DNA of 64,000 nt from Acidimicrobiaceae bacterium (GCA_003133685.1 PKYQ01000028.1:120521-184520); one strand, 5' to 3'; positions 1 through 8,209 are shown, numbered from the stretch's first letter. Numbers and translations are program-made. The notes: a model not told the origin generated them from the letters alone.

Positions 1-1263
1 CGCGCGCGCGTGATCTTCCCGATCTTCGATCCCGGTGGTAAGGCGATCGCCGTCGGCGGTCGCATCCTGCCGCCGCCCTACGCCAGCGCCCCTCGTCCCG
101 ACGGCCGCGTCGAGGCGAAGTACAAGAACTCTCCCGAGACGTCCATCTATTCCAAGCGCCGCACCCTCTACGCGCTCAACTGGGCCAAGGACGACGTCAT
201 CAAGTCCGACGAGATCATCGTCTGTGAGGGGTACACCGACGTCATCGCGTTCTTCATGGCCGGCATGCCGCGCGCCGTGGCGACGTGCGGCACGGCCCTC
301 GGCGAGGATCACTTCAAAACAATGCGCAACTTCGCCAAGCGCATCGTGCTCGCCTACGACGCGGACAAGGCCGGACAGAGCGCGGCCGCGTCGGTCTATC
401 AGTGGGAACGTCAACACGAGGTCGACGTCTTCGTCGCGCATCTGCCCAAGGGCCAGGACCCGGCCGAACTGGCCCAGAACGATCCGGCAGCCCTTCGTAA
501 GTCTGTGGCCGAGGCCGTTCCATTCCTACGGTTTCGTCTGGACCGCGTCCTCGAGAGTGCGAATCTCGCCACCGCCGAGGGTCGCGGTCGGGCTGCCGAA
601 CACGCCATGGAGGTACTCGCCGAGCATCCGAGTGAACTCGTTCGCGATCAGTACATCATGCAAGTGGCCAGCACGTTGCGACTCGAAGAGTCGCTGCTGC
701 GGCCGCGAGTCGCCGAGCTCGCCCGTAACCCGAAGCCGAGAACTACCAATGAACCTCCTCCGGTTGCGGTGAGCCAGCCGCGCGCGGCACGACTACCGAT
801 GCCGCGTCCCGGTCTCGAGGCCCTTCGACTTCGCGTGCATTTTCCCAACGACGTGAAGGATCGACTTATCGCCGCGTACTTCGTCAACGACGTGCAGCGT
901 GAGATCTTCGAGGGACTCTCCAGTGACCGCTCGCTCTCTGAGGTCATCGATGAACTCGATCGACGCGGAGAGGAAGAAGCCGCGCACGTCCTGAGTCAAC
1001 TCGCGGTCGACGAACTCGACCGCGACTACACCGTTGAAGACGTCACTGCCGTGGTGTCCCAACTCATCCGCAGCGCGGTCACCGGTGAATTGAAGAACGT
1101 GGCGCGAGATCTCAATGACGGAAACATGACGCCCGAAGTCGCCGACGTGACTGTACGCGACGTGAAGGAACGACTCGTTCTCCTCGATAGTTCTTCCGGT
1201 CAGCTGGCCGAGAACGAACTTCGAGAGTGGCTGTTAGAGCGAACGTCGTCAAGGTCGTCGTGA
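1..1263 (+). CDS. dnaG: DNA primase DnaG, C-terminal part (5' end outside window)
   Basis: The reading frame is open from base 1, so only the C-terminal 420 codons are present. The first residues match the primase catalytic core just before the Toprim domain. The Toprim acidic motifs are visible: EGYTDV (about residue 73 of the visible part) and YDADKAGQ (about 116), which bind Mg2+ during RNA primer synthesis at the replication fork. The remaining 280 or so residues form the helical helicase-interaction region and are Arg/Glu-rich and poorly conserved, as usual. It is followed closely by a sigma factor gene, recalling the rpsU-dnaG-rpoD arrangement. The family call is certain; the start lies upstream of the window. 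Confidence 0.96.
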   Translation, partial: RARVIFPIFDPGGKAIAVGGRILPPPYASAPRPDGRVEAKYKNSPETSIYSKRRTLYALNWAKDDVIKSDEIIVCEGYTDVIAFFMAGMPRAVATCGTALGEDHFKTMRNFAKRIVLAYDADKAGQSAAASVYQWERQHEVDVFVAHLPKGQDPAELAQNDPAALRKSVAEAVPFLRFRLDRVLESANLATAEGRGRAAEHAMEVLAEHPSELVRDQYIMQVASTLRLEESLLRPRVAELARNPKPRTTNEPPPVAVSQPRAARLPMPRPGLEALRLRVHFPNDVKDRLIAAYFVNDVQREIFEGLSSDRSLSEVIDELDRRGEEEAAHVLSQLAVDELDRDYTVEDVTAVVSQLIRSAVTGELKNVARDLNDGNMTPEVADVTVRDVKERLVLLDSSSGQLAENELREWLLERTSSRSS

Positions 1264-1298
1264 CGCGACAGACTCTGGGCGTCATCGGCGGGCTCGAG

Positions 1299-2102
1299 AT
1301 GACCGCTCCATTGAGCGTCGAAGAAGAGCGAAGCCTGTATCCCGTCATCCAGCAAGGTCGACGATCCGAGCAGCTTCTCAAGCGTGGTTCGTCCGATACG
1401 GCCGAACGACGACGTCTACTTCGTCAGCGCCACGCGGGACAGGAGGCGGAGGCAACACTTCTGCGTGCGACGCTGGGCCTCGTTCGAACGCGGGTCGTCG
1501 AGCGCGGTTATCGATTCGGCAACGATGAATTGGAGGCGGCCGGTGTCGAGGCGCTCGTCAACGCGCTACACCGATTTGATCCGGAGCAGGGGAACCGATT
1601 CTCCACGTACGCCAATTATTGGATAATGAAATTGGTCAATCAAGCAGTGCAACAACAGGCGGGACTCACCGATTCTGAGATGCGTCTGATACTGAAGTTG
1701 CAAAAGTTGACGCGCGTGAATCCGACGAAACATTTGACCAAACGTGAGGTGGCCCAAGGGCTCGGCATTTCGCAGGCGAAGGCGCAGGAATCGATGCAAC
1801 TCAATCGCGAACTCCAGTCTCGCCGTTACGGCACGACCGAACTGGATGACGACACCGACTTCAAAATGCGACGCGATGCAAGTGATCCTCCCTCGTGGGT
1901 CATCGACGCGCTCCGACGGATTTGCGGCGATGACTTTGACGCGTTCTGGCAGTTCACGTTTAAGACGATGTCGATCGATGAAATCGCGCGCGCTCAAGGA
2001 ATCTCGCGTCAAGGAATGACGAAACGCATAGCGCGAAGTCGACGTCTTGTTCGCGAGAGTCCCGACGCGGAGCGTCTCCTGCAGTGGTTCGCTCGACAAT
2101 GA
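1299..2102 (+). CDS. Diverged sigma-70 family RNA polymerase sigma factor
   Basis: A 267-residue protein if it starts at the ATG at 1299; a GTG at 1227, overlapping dnaG by 37 bases, would add 24 residues, and neither start has a strong ribosome binding site. A short region 1.2-like segment (LSVEEERSLYPVIQQG) is followed by region 2, whose core reads FSTYANYWIMKLVNQAV in place of the usual FSTYATWWIRQAITRA. Region 3 is helical (LTKREVAQGLGIS) and region 4 carries a helix-turn-helix (MSIDEIARAQGISRQGMTKR). It is much shorter and more diverged than a primary sigma such as HrdB/SigA, so although it occupies the rpoD position next to dnaG it is more likely an alternative sigma. Its regulon cannot be read from the sequence. 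Confidence 0.85.
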   Translation: MTAPLSVEEERSLYPVIQQGRRSEQLLKRGSSDTAERRRLLRQRHAGQEAEATLLRATLGLVRTRVVERGYRFGNDELEAAGVEALVNALHRFDPEQGNRFSTYANYWIMKLVNQAVQQQAGLTDSEMRLILKLQKLTRVNPTKHLTKREVAQGLGISQAKAQESMQLNRELQSRRYGTTELDDDTDFKMRRDASDPPSWVIDALRRICGDDFDAFWQFTFKTMSIDEIARAQGISRQGMTKRIARSRRLVRESPDAERLLQWFARQ

Positions 2103-2146
2103 CTCACCGTGGTGGGTGCTAAAGTTTGCCTGCTTTCAATATCCTT

Positions 2147-2219
2147 TCCCAGATAGCTCAATTGGCAGAGCAAGCGACTGTTAATCGCTAGGTTGCAGGT
2201 TCGAGTCCTGCTCTGGGAG
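2147..2219 (+). tRNA. tRNA-Asn (anticodon GTT)
   Basis: A complete 73-base cloverleaf: acceptor TCCCAGA pairs with TCTGGGA (2212-2218), D stem GCTC/GAGC, anticodon stem AGCGA/TCGCT around loop CTGTTAA giving GTT, T stem GCAGG/CCTGC with loop TTCGAGT, discriminator G at 2219. CCA is not encoded. It lies 45 bases after the sigma gene and 21 bases before the next tRNA. Confidence 0.96.
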
Positions 2220-2240
2220 CGTTAGCCCGTCATTTCCTAA

Positions 2241-2313
2241 AGGGCCGTAGCTCAGTGGTTAGAGCAGGGGACTCATAATCCCTCGGTCGTGGGTTCGATC
2301 CCCACCGGCCCTA
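2241..2313 (+). tRNA. tRNA with CAT anticodon, probably tRNA-Ile2 (lysidine type), possibly elongator tRNA-Met
   Basis: A complete cloverleaf: acceptor AGGGCCG pairs with CGGCCCT (2306-2312), D stem GCTC/GAGC, anticodon stem GGGGA/TCCCT with loop CTCATAA, T stem GTGGG/CCCAC with loop TTCGATC, discriminator A at 2313. CCA is not fully encoded. The D arm and the anticodon-to-variable region (CTCATAA, GGTCG) resemble bacterial Ile2(CAU) tRNAs, whose C34 is converted to lysidine, but elongator Met cannot be excluded. Bases 2272-2314, from the anticodon loop to the end, recur downstream in direct orientation, so this gene is the apparent integration target of the island that follows. Confidence 0.93.
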
Positions 2314-2343
2314 CCGACTGGCCTAGACCCCGTTCGCCAACGC

Positions 2344-2476
2344 TTATGGGAATGTGGTCTGGATTCGGGTCACATGAAGATTCTCGAATTCGTTAGGCGT
2401 GAGATTGTTCAGCGAATTGGGCGACGCCGCGGGTTGTAGAAGTTCTCGATGTAATCGACGATGGCGACAGAGTGAT
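2344..2476 (-). pseudogene. IS3-family transposase OrfB C-terminal remnant
   Basis: On the minus strand the segment encodes the hallmark end of IS3-type integrase-fold transposases: DYIENFYNPRRR, then, after a one-base frameshift near 2421, NSLNNLTPNEFENLH and a TAA at 2344. The usual family ending reads YIE-YNxRRxHSSL-LSPxEFE. Nothing upstream continues the frame convincingly, so this is a decayed fragment of an insertion sequence lying 30 bases after the tRNA, where the inner arm of the first island element would be expected. Confidence 0.75.
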
Positions 2477-2608
2477 CGACTTTCGTGCTCCGGCATGCGC
2501 GGTGACGTCCTTAGGTGGCCCTAGGCAGACGATCTCGCTCACACGGTCCAGCGGGCTCGTCGCTCCGACGCATCACATGGGGAGTCGATTGGTCTGCCGC
2601 CGTTTTGC

Positions 2609-3658
2609 TCACCCGGCGATCCGAAGTAGCCCAACAATTCCGACTACGTAGAACAGCAGCGCCAAGATCGATTCGGGTCCTATTCGATGCGGTCGCGAAG
2701 GACGCACGATCACACCGCCGACGTACATCACGGTCAGCACCAAACTGAGCGAAGCTAGCCACGCGATCGCGGGACCGGTTGTCGGCAATACCGGTTTCGC
2801 AGCAACGAGGTCTGCCACCACGAATAGGCATAGCTGAAAAGCATTGCCACCAAAAATGTCGCCCATCGCGAGTTGATGGTCGCCGAGACGTACAGCCTCG
2901 ATTCCCGAACTTATCTCCGGTAGTGCTGACGCCAACGCCAGGACGGTCGCACCGAAGACCACCCCGTTTATACCCGCGCGGTTTGCCAGTTCGTTACCGC
3001 TGATCTCGAGCGTGACGCCCGCCAGGAATGTGACCGCCGCCGAAACGCCGAAGAGTGTCGCAACACGCGTTGTTGAATGCTTGGCGCGCGCGGCGTCGGC
3101 GACCGGATGGCGGACGCGACGATGAGGACGCCCGGGCTGACTGCCCGCCATCACGATTTCCCACTTTGGATGCGATCGCGTCCGGTTCAGTACCCAGATT
3201 CCGCCGATCCAGATGACCACGACCGCCAAAGACGCCGGACTCAAGCGCCCCGCTATGACTATTGACTTTGGCAGCAAGGCGCCCATGAGCACCACTGACA
3301 CGGTGAGTACAACTAGCAGTCCCTCAAGAACTGGCACGAGGGAACCGACGAGGAATGTCAGAGGTCTCGGGGCAAAGAGATCACACAGGACGAGGACCAT
3401 CGTTGCTGTCGCTATGCCACCGATCAGGTTTCCAGCCGCTAGGCCGAGGTGGCCCGACTCTGCCGCGGAGATCGTGATCGCCAACTCCGGCAGGCTACCG
3501 GCGATAGCAAGCAGCACCATCCCGCCGATTGCGTCACCGATTCCTAGGCGTCGATCAAGTTCATCCGTCGATTTCGAAAGTTCGACACCGGCAACCCAAG
3601 TCGCCCCAGATGCCGCGACGAACACGAGGATTACTAGAAATACGGAGACAGACGCCAC
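2609..3658 (-). CDS. CaCA-superfamily cation (calcium/sodium or calcium/proton) exchanger
   Basis: A 349-residue integral membrane protein with about ten hydrophobic segments. It has the two inverted alpha-repeats of the family: AIAGSLPELAITISAA near residue 55 and ASALPEISSGIEAVRLG near residue 240, whose acidic residue and small polar residues line the cation site. The two halves are joined by a basic cytoplasmic linker (around 165-190). Members exchange Ca2+ or other cations against Na+ or H+ across the plasma membrane; the coupling ion here is unknown. It is the only gene of the first island module. A GATAAT hexamer ends six bases before the GTG start, suggesting a leaderless transcript. 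Confidence 0.85.
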   Translation of the reverse strand: MASVSVFLVILVFVAASGATWVAGVELSKSTDELDRRLGIGDAIGGMVLLAIAGSLPELAITISAAESGHLGLAAGNLIGGIATATMVLVLCDLFAPRPLTFLVGSLVPVLEGLLVVLTVSVVLMGALLPKSIVIAGRLSPASLAVVVIWIGGIWVLNRTRSHPKWEIVMAGSQPGRPHRRVRHPVADAARAKHSTTRVATLFGVSAAVTFLAGVTLEISGNELANRAGINGVVFGATVLALASALPEISSGIEAVRLGDHQLAMGDIFGGNAFQLCLFVVADLVAAKPVLPTTGPAIAWLASLSLVLTVMYVGGVIVRPSRPHRIGPESILALLFYVVGIVGLLRIAG

Positions 3659-3664
3659 GTTCGA

Positions 3665-3670
3665 ATTATC
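3665..3670 (-). promoter_or_regulatory. Candidate -10 (GATAAT) for a leaderless transcript of the cation exchanger
   Basis: GATAAT on the minus strand is separated by exactly six bases from the GTG start, the spacing at which transcription would begin at the start codon. No clear -35 and no ribosome binding site are seen. Confidence 0.4.
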
Positions 3671-3880
3671 GCCGATGCGATTGGCGGGACCGTTGATGAG
3701 ACGCAGATCTCAACGCTGGCACGCTTCGGTAATGCCGAGTTGCCCTCAACCCTCTCTGGCTTTGCGGTGTGGTACTACAGCGCGAGTTAAGTCAATGAAG
3801 GATCAGGACTCCAGTGCTTGGTGGCAGATTGGGGGTGTCGGACCCCGACGCGATCCCACACGTGATGATTTCGATTCAGA

Positions 3881-4050
3881 AAACCCCACAATTCATCCCA
3901 CAGACCAAACCGACATCACCGGACCAAACCGACGCCACCGGACGAAGTACTCAGAGATTCTCGGACCAATCCGACGTCTCCGGACCAGTCCGACCGATTG
4001 CTCCCACCTCATAATCCCTCGGTCGTGGGTTCGATCCCCACCGGCCCTAC
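3881..4050 (+). repeat. Attachment-like element 1: repeat block plus tRNA 3' half
   Basis: The block opens with two CCCAC-type repeats 11 bases apart, continues with CCGACATCACCGGACC-like units, a spacer (about 3946-3960) and two further CGGA-TCCG units, then the tRNA-derived core. Core bases 4008-4050 are identical to tRNA bases 2272-2314. The stretch from 3659 to the next gene at 4268 holds nothing else recognisable. Confidence 0.85.
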
Positions 4051-4267
4051 TGCGTTGCGAACGTCATGCAGATTGCGGGTGCTGTGATCATCGAAGCGCA
4101 CCTCGGCTTATACCGCCAACGCGCTCGAATCACGGATGGCGACCCAGCTCGCCGCTGAGGACTTGCTCTTTGAGCGCAAAGCAATTTTCTCGAAGTCTTG
4201 ATCTCTGAAGTAGCATGCGCGCGTCATCCCTCGCGAAGTCATCGCCCTGGCTGGCATCGGGGGAATC

Positions 4268-5113
4268 ATGAAGGTTTTGTCGAAGCGCATCGCTATTGTC
4301 CTCTCGGCTGTGGTGCTGGTCGCAAGTGCTGCGGTCGTGGCTGGTGCTATCGGATCGCACACTACGTCGGGGACACTCGAGTACTCGGCTTGTCTCCAGG
4401 CGAGGACCAAGTCACTGGTCAACGTCGTGATCAACCGGCCCGTCGTGTGCTCTGCGGGAGAGCGACGAATCTCGTGGAACGCGGCGGGTCCAAAAGGTGC
4501 TCCCGGGGCCGCTGGCACTAACGGATCCAGCATCGTCACGAGCGCCGCAGTGCCTAGCGGCTCGTGCACGACCGGTGCCACCAATGTCGACTTGGTCAAC
4601 GGCGAGGTTTACGCGTGTGAGTCGTCGGCGTGGAGCGACACGGGATCCAGTATCAAGGGTCCGAGCGGTACGCCAGGAGCCCCGGGTGCGACAGGTGCGA
4701 GAGGTGCGACAGGTGCGACAGGTGCAGCTGGAACGAACGTGGCTGCTGGACAAACGTGCACGCCAGGCCAGTTCGTGAACGGGTTCGACGCCTCCGGAAA
4801 TATCATCTGCGCCGCGACCACTGCGCTAGTCGCAGATACCAGCGAGACACTCTGCGGCGGTCCCGGTGACTATTGCTGGGGAGGCATCACGGGTTCCGGC
4901 CTTGAGCCGGGTGCGATAATCACTTTCTATGCAGCAACTCCCGTCAACGGCTCCTTCGGGGACAGCGTTGTCGCTGTCGGCGGCACTTATTCGACTGGTG
5001 CTGGTGGACTCGGCTTGTCATGTGGATCCCATTGGACGGGGGTATATGCGGTCACAACCACCGCTGGCGGAGCGAGCATCACGTCCAACGTCGTGAGCAC
5101 TCCCTGTGGCTAG
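4268..5113 (+). CDS. Secreted collagen-like repeat protein
   Basis: A 281-residue protein with an N-terminal signal sequence (MKVLSKR then a hydrophobic run to about residue 28). Two Gly-X-Y stretches are visible: GPKGAPGAAG near residue 74 and a longer one from about residue 132 to 155 (GPSGTPGAPGATGARGATGA). Between and after them are Cys-containing, Ser/Thr/Gly-rich segments with at least eight cysteines, suggesting disulfides outside the cell. Bacterial collagen-like proteins form triple-helical stalks on surfaces or in exosporia and biofilms; a role in adhesion is possible but unproven. The Gly-X-Y DNA is a 9-base tandem repeat and so may vary in length. It is the only gene in its module. 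Confidence 0.75.
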   Translation: MKVLSKRIAIVLSAVVLVASAAVVAGAIGSHTTSGTLEYSACLQARTKSLVNVVINRPVVCSAGERRISWNAAGPKGAPGAAGTNGSSIVTSAAVPSGSCTTGATNVDLVNGEVYACESSAWSDTGSSIKGPSGTPGAPGATGARGATGATGAAGTNVAAGQTCTPGQFVNGFDASGNIICAATTALVADTSETLCGGPGDYCWGGITGSGLEPGAIITFYAATPVNGSFGDSVVAVGGTYSTGAGGLGLSCGSHWTGVYAVTTTAGGASITSNVVSTPCG

Positions 5114-5340
5114 GCCGGTCTCACCTTTGATTCGGTGGATCTCTGGAACTTGATTCGGAGCTCCGCTGGATTACCGCCAGTTTCCTGACGCCTCCGAGAC
5201 AGTGTCGCTGCTCCACGCGTCGGGCATGGCGGAAAATAATTCCGACAGCGGCTCGGTGGTCCAACTCGGGAAATTGGATTCAGTCGAGTGTTGTAATCGA
5301 TGCCTTGATTCGTATTCGCGCAAGCGGTGCAAACGCTCTC

Positions 5341-5511
5341 AAAATCCCACGTTTCATCCCACATACCAAACCGACACCACCGGACCAATTCGACGCCACC
5401 GGACAACGATGTCAGACTTTCTCGGACCAATCCGACGCCACGGGACCAGTCCGACCGATTGCTCCCACCTCATAATCCCTCGGTCGTGGGTTCGATCCCC
5501 ACCGGCCCTAC
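5341..5511 (+). repeat. Attachment-like element 2: repeat block plus tRNA 3' half
   Basis: ATCCCACGTTTCATCCCAC opens the block (TCCCAC repeated 11 bases apart), followed by CCACCGGAC units, a spacer, CGGACCAATCCG and the core at 5469-5511, which is identical to the tRNA 3' half. From 5114 to 5781 no other gene or signal is recognised. Confidence 0.88.
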
Positions 5512-5781
5512 AATTTAAAATTCGATTTGCAGATCGCGCGAACTGAATTTCTGGGAACGCCGCCGCATTAATCGAATCAGTGCCAGACGCTTTTGGCAGA
5601 TCAGCACAGATGTGTTCCCACTTGAAAGATGAGATTCAGAGTCGCTGACCTGATCCACGTTCGCTGACCGGTGGTGAACTCCACTCGACCTGGAAGAAGT
5701 CTGATCCCGAAGATTGTGACGAAAGTACCTAGATCTACGGATATTCAACGATGTAGACGTGGGCTTGGGAAGAGGAGGATT

Positions 5782-6375
5782 ATGAAGCGACAGTCTCGAA
5801 TATCTGTGATGATTGCGATGGCGGTACTCTCATTCACATTTGCCGGCATTGGACCAGCGGCTGCTAAGTCGATGGCACAGCTTCGGACCGAAGTTCTGAG
5901 CATTCACCAGATGCCCCCCGGGTGGGCCGCTCGTCAGCCCACTGAAGATCTTCGGATGGGCTGTCTCACGCATCTCCTAGAGCCAAAAGGGGTCAAGGAG
6001 ACGCACTTTGAAGAGGTCTATTTTCTTGGCGTAGGAAGCCTGCCGTTACTTGTCGAGACGATGACGACGTATTCGAATGTCACGGCGGCTTACAAGAAGA
6101 TTGCAGCGAGCATCGCAAATTGTCAGAAAGTGGCCGGAGTGCTGAAGGGTTATCCGGTGACCGGAACCGTACGTCCATTGAGAATGCCTCATTACGGAAA
6201 CGCAAGCGTCGTGTATTTGATCACTCTGTCCGGAAAGCACATAACGGTGAGATCCGATTATGCAATTGTTCGCAAGGGTGGCGTTATCTTGGCCCTGTTG
6301 GAAGGAAATTACCCTGCCGTCAGTCTCGGTCAATTTCAAAGCTTCCTCATCAAAGCGGTGGCAAGAGTCAAGTAA
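5782..6375 (+). CDS. Secreted protein of unknown function, possibly PknH-sensor-like
   Basis: A 197-residue protein. The start at 5782 is fixed by a strong AGGAGG site six bases upstream. A signal peptide is clear (MKRQSR, hydrophobic segment, cleavage near GPAAA-K at about residue 28). The mature part has two cysteines (GCLTH near 54 and ANCQKV near 107) and a sequence rhythm like the extracellular sensor domains found in actinobacterial secreted proteins and PknH-type kinases (AYKKIAASIANC, then VRSDYAIVRKGGVILAL). That resemblance is weak and from memory. It is the sole gene of its module. Confidence 0.6.
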   Translation: MKRQSRISVMIAMAVLSFTFAGIGPAAAKSMAQLRTEVLSIHQMPPGWAARQPTEDLRMGCLTHLLEPKGVKETHFEEVYFLGVGSLPLLVETMTTYSNVTAAYKKIAASIANCQKVAGVLKGYPVTGTVRPLRMPHYGNASVVYLITLSGKHITVRSDYAIVRKGGVILALLEGNYPAVSLGQFQSFLIKAVARVK

Positions 6376-6449
6376 GAGAGGTATGGCGATTCGGTGTGCC
6401 ACGTCGGGTCAAGGTGCAACACCTCACCGCGCGTGGTTGCGTCTTCAGA

Positions 6450-6617
6450 ATTCCCACGTTTCATCCCACATACCAATCCGACAGCACCGGACGAATCCGA
6501 CGCCACCGGACAATGAGCGCAGTGAATCTCGGATGAATCCGACGCCGCCGGACCATTCCGACGGTTTGCTCCCACCTCATAATCCCTCGGTCGTGGGTTC
6601 GATCCCACCGGTCCTAC
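6450..6617 (+). repeat. Attachment-like element 3: repeat block plus altered tRNA 3' half
   Basis: It has the same architecture as element 2. The core at 6576-6617 has lost one C in the T-stem and carries one C-to-T change in the acceptor part, making it the most altered core. CGGACGAATCCG and CGGATGAATCCG micro-palindromes lie inside the block. Confidence 0.85.
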
Positions 6618-6657
6618 CAGGAGAAATACCTGGATTTGGAAGTACCGATTGCTGTTC

Positions 6658-6684
6658 TTTTGCTATTCAAATGGAATAGCAAAA
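6658..6684. promoter_or_regulatory. Perfect 11-base inverted repeat upstream of the Fic gene
   Basis: TTTTGCTATTC and GAATAGCAAAA flank a five-base loop (AAATG). As RNA it would form a hairpin ending in A/U, so it could be a bidirectional terminator at the module boundary or an operator. It lies 41 bases after the tRNA core and 69 bases before the Fic start. Confidence 0.5.
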
Positions 6685-6714
6685 ATCTGCTCGAATGTCT
6701 GCATGATATTCCAT

Positions 6715-6747
6715 ACAGATACTTACGTCACTAAGTGTCTGTATACT
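6715..6747 (+). promoter_or_regulatory. Promoter -10 with overlapping operator-like palindrome (Fic gene)
   Basis: TATACT (6742-6747) sits six bases before the GTG at 6754, predicting a leaderless mRNA. An inverted repeat, ACAGATACTTA (6715-6725) and TAAGTGTCTGT (6732-6742), matching at ten of eleven positions, covers the -35 to -10 region, where a repressor could block transcription. Confidence 0.5.
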
Positions 6748-6753
6748 GTTCCT

Positions 6754-7977
6754 GTGAAGACACCTCACACGCCAAAGACGCCTGAAGTTTTACTCTGGCC
6801 GTCGATCACGTACGAGGAGCGCCGCCTCGATTACGTGGATGAAGAATTGGAAACGTACGGATCCAATCGTGATCGCAAATTGTCCAAGGGACTCTATCGC
6901 GCGGCGATCGCCTCCGAGATCGCAGACATTCCATCCATCGACGTCCCTTCTGACGTGGCCGCGCTCGCAGCAGAGGCGTCGGTGGAGATTGCCAGATTCG
7001 ACCAGGGAATTGGTTCAGAGTTCGCAAACTTCGCATCCATCCTCCTTCGTTCGGAGTCGGCATCATCATCGCAAATCGAGAATCTCACGGCGGGCGCGAA
7101 GGCGATTGCTCTCGCCGAAATTGGAGACACCTCAAAACGCAACGCATCGATAATCGTGGCGAACTCAACGGCAATGAATCGTGCGCTTGCACTCGCAGAT
7201 CGTCTGGACCAGGAGTCAATTATCTCGATGCACGAGGCGCTCCTTGGAGGCACAAATCCCGAATGGACGGGCCACTGGCGCAGTGAACAGGTTCGCATTG
7301 GTGGCGCTTCAATCCACACGGCGCGTTTCGTTCCCCCGCATCAAGACCGCGTGCCGGCAGCGATGACCGATCTCATAAAGTTCATTCACCGCCTTGATGT
7401 GCCGACCTTCGAGATGGCCGCTGTCGCCCACGCACAATTCGAGACAATCCACCCCTTTCCCGATGGCAACGGTCGCGTAGGAAGAGCGCTTATCCATGCG
7501 ATGTTCAAGAATCGGGAACTCACTCAAAATGTGACAGTTCCCGTATCCGCTGGGCTTTTATCGGATACCAACGCCTACTTCGAATCGTTGAACGATTACC
7601 GCCAAGGCAATCCAGTCACGATCGTTGAGCTCATGGCACACGCAACATTTGCTTCGATCGACAACGGACGACAACTCGCCGAGGATCTTCGCGGATACGA
7701 GGAAGATTGGCGCGGCCGAATGAGGGCGCGGTCTGACTCGTCGGCGTGGAAAGTCGCGAACCTTGTATTGCGTCATCCCGCGATCAATTCGTCTCTCGTC
7801 CAACGAGAACTTTCACTTGCACAGCGCGTAGCCGATCGTTCGATTGGCCAACTCGTCGATGCCGGGATCTTGACGGAGGTTTCTGGGTACAAGCGCAACC
7901 GTCGCTGGGTAGCAACCGAGGTAGTGAGCGCCATGGATGATTTCGCGAAGCGAGCCGGACAGCGTCGGTCGCGTTAG
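6754..7977 (+). CDS. Fic-domain protein (probable AMPylase) with N-terminal inhibitory motif and C-terminal winged helix
   Basis: A 407-residue protein from the GTG at 6754. The catalytic Fic motif is intact: HPFPDGNGRVGR at about residues 233-244, with the general-base His and the phosphate-binding GNGR. About 125 residues earlier SSQIEN (about 105-110) fits the (S/T)xxxE(G/N) inhibitory helix that keeps many Fic enzymes self-inhibited. The C-terminal 80 residues resemble a winged helix (HPAINSSLVQRELSLAQRV), common in Fic proteins that bind their own promoter. Such enzymes transfer AMP from ATP to target proteins; the target is unknown. No separate antitoxin gene is present, consistent with built-in inhibition. 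It is alone in its module. Confidence 0.88.
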   Translation: MKTPHTPKTPEVLLWPSITYEERRLDYVDEELETYGSNRDRKLSKGLYRAAIASEIADIPSIDVPSDVAALAAEASVEIARFDQGIGSEFANFASILLRSESASSSQIENLTAGAKAIALAEIGDTSKRNASIIVANSTAMNRALALADRLDQESIISMHEALLGGTNPEWTGHWRSEQVRIGGASIHTARFVPPHQDRVPAAMTDLIKFIHRLDVPTFEMAAVAHAQFETIHPFPDGNGRVGRALIHAMFKNRELTQNVTVPVSAGLLSDTNAYFESLNDYRQGNPVTIVELMAHATFASIDNGRQLAEDLRGYEEDWRGRMRARSDSSAWKVANLVLRHPAINSSLVQRELSLAQRVADRSIGQLVDAGILTEVSGYKRNRRWVATEVVSAMDDFAKRAGQRRSR

Positions 7978-8004
7978 GTCACTTTTTTGTGGCGTCTCCA
8001 TGAC

Positions 8005-8036
8005 TTGCTACTCCTTTGCTACTCCAATTTGTGGAC
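8005..8036 (+). repeat. Arm-like direct repeats of attachment element 4 (different sequence family)
   Basis: TTGCTACTCC occurs twice, at 8005 and 8016, exactly 11 bases apart, followed by AATTTGTGGAC. The spacing equals that of the TCCCAC pairs in the other elements but the sequence differs. Bases 8015-8036 recur unchanged at 14728-14749. The core lies about 90 bases downstream. Confidence 0.6.
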
Positions 8037-8124
8037 TGACTGGACTGTCGCGCTATTCAGCGGACATTTAGGAAGACTGAGAGCAACTAAATGGACGCAA
8101 AAGAGTTGCACTTGTTGCGTACAT

Positions 8125-8167
8125 CTCATAATCCCTCGGTCGTGGGTTCGATCCCCACCGGCCCTAC
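8125..8167 (+). repeat. Attachment-like element 4: tRNA 3'-half core
   Basis: All 43 bases are identical to tRNA bases 2272-2314. Unlike the other cores it is not preceded by the CCACCGGAC block; instead the TTGCTACTCC pair lies upstream, suggesting an element of different recombinase specificity at the same target. Confidence 0.88.
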
Positions 8168-8209
8168 GAGTTTGTGTAAACACTCGGCTGTTTCTTGTCG
8201 ATACAGTTT

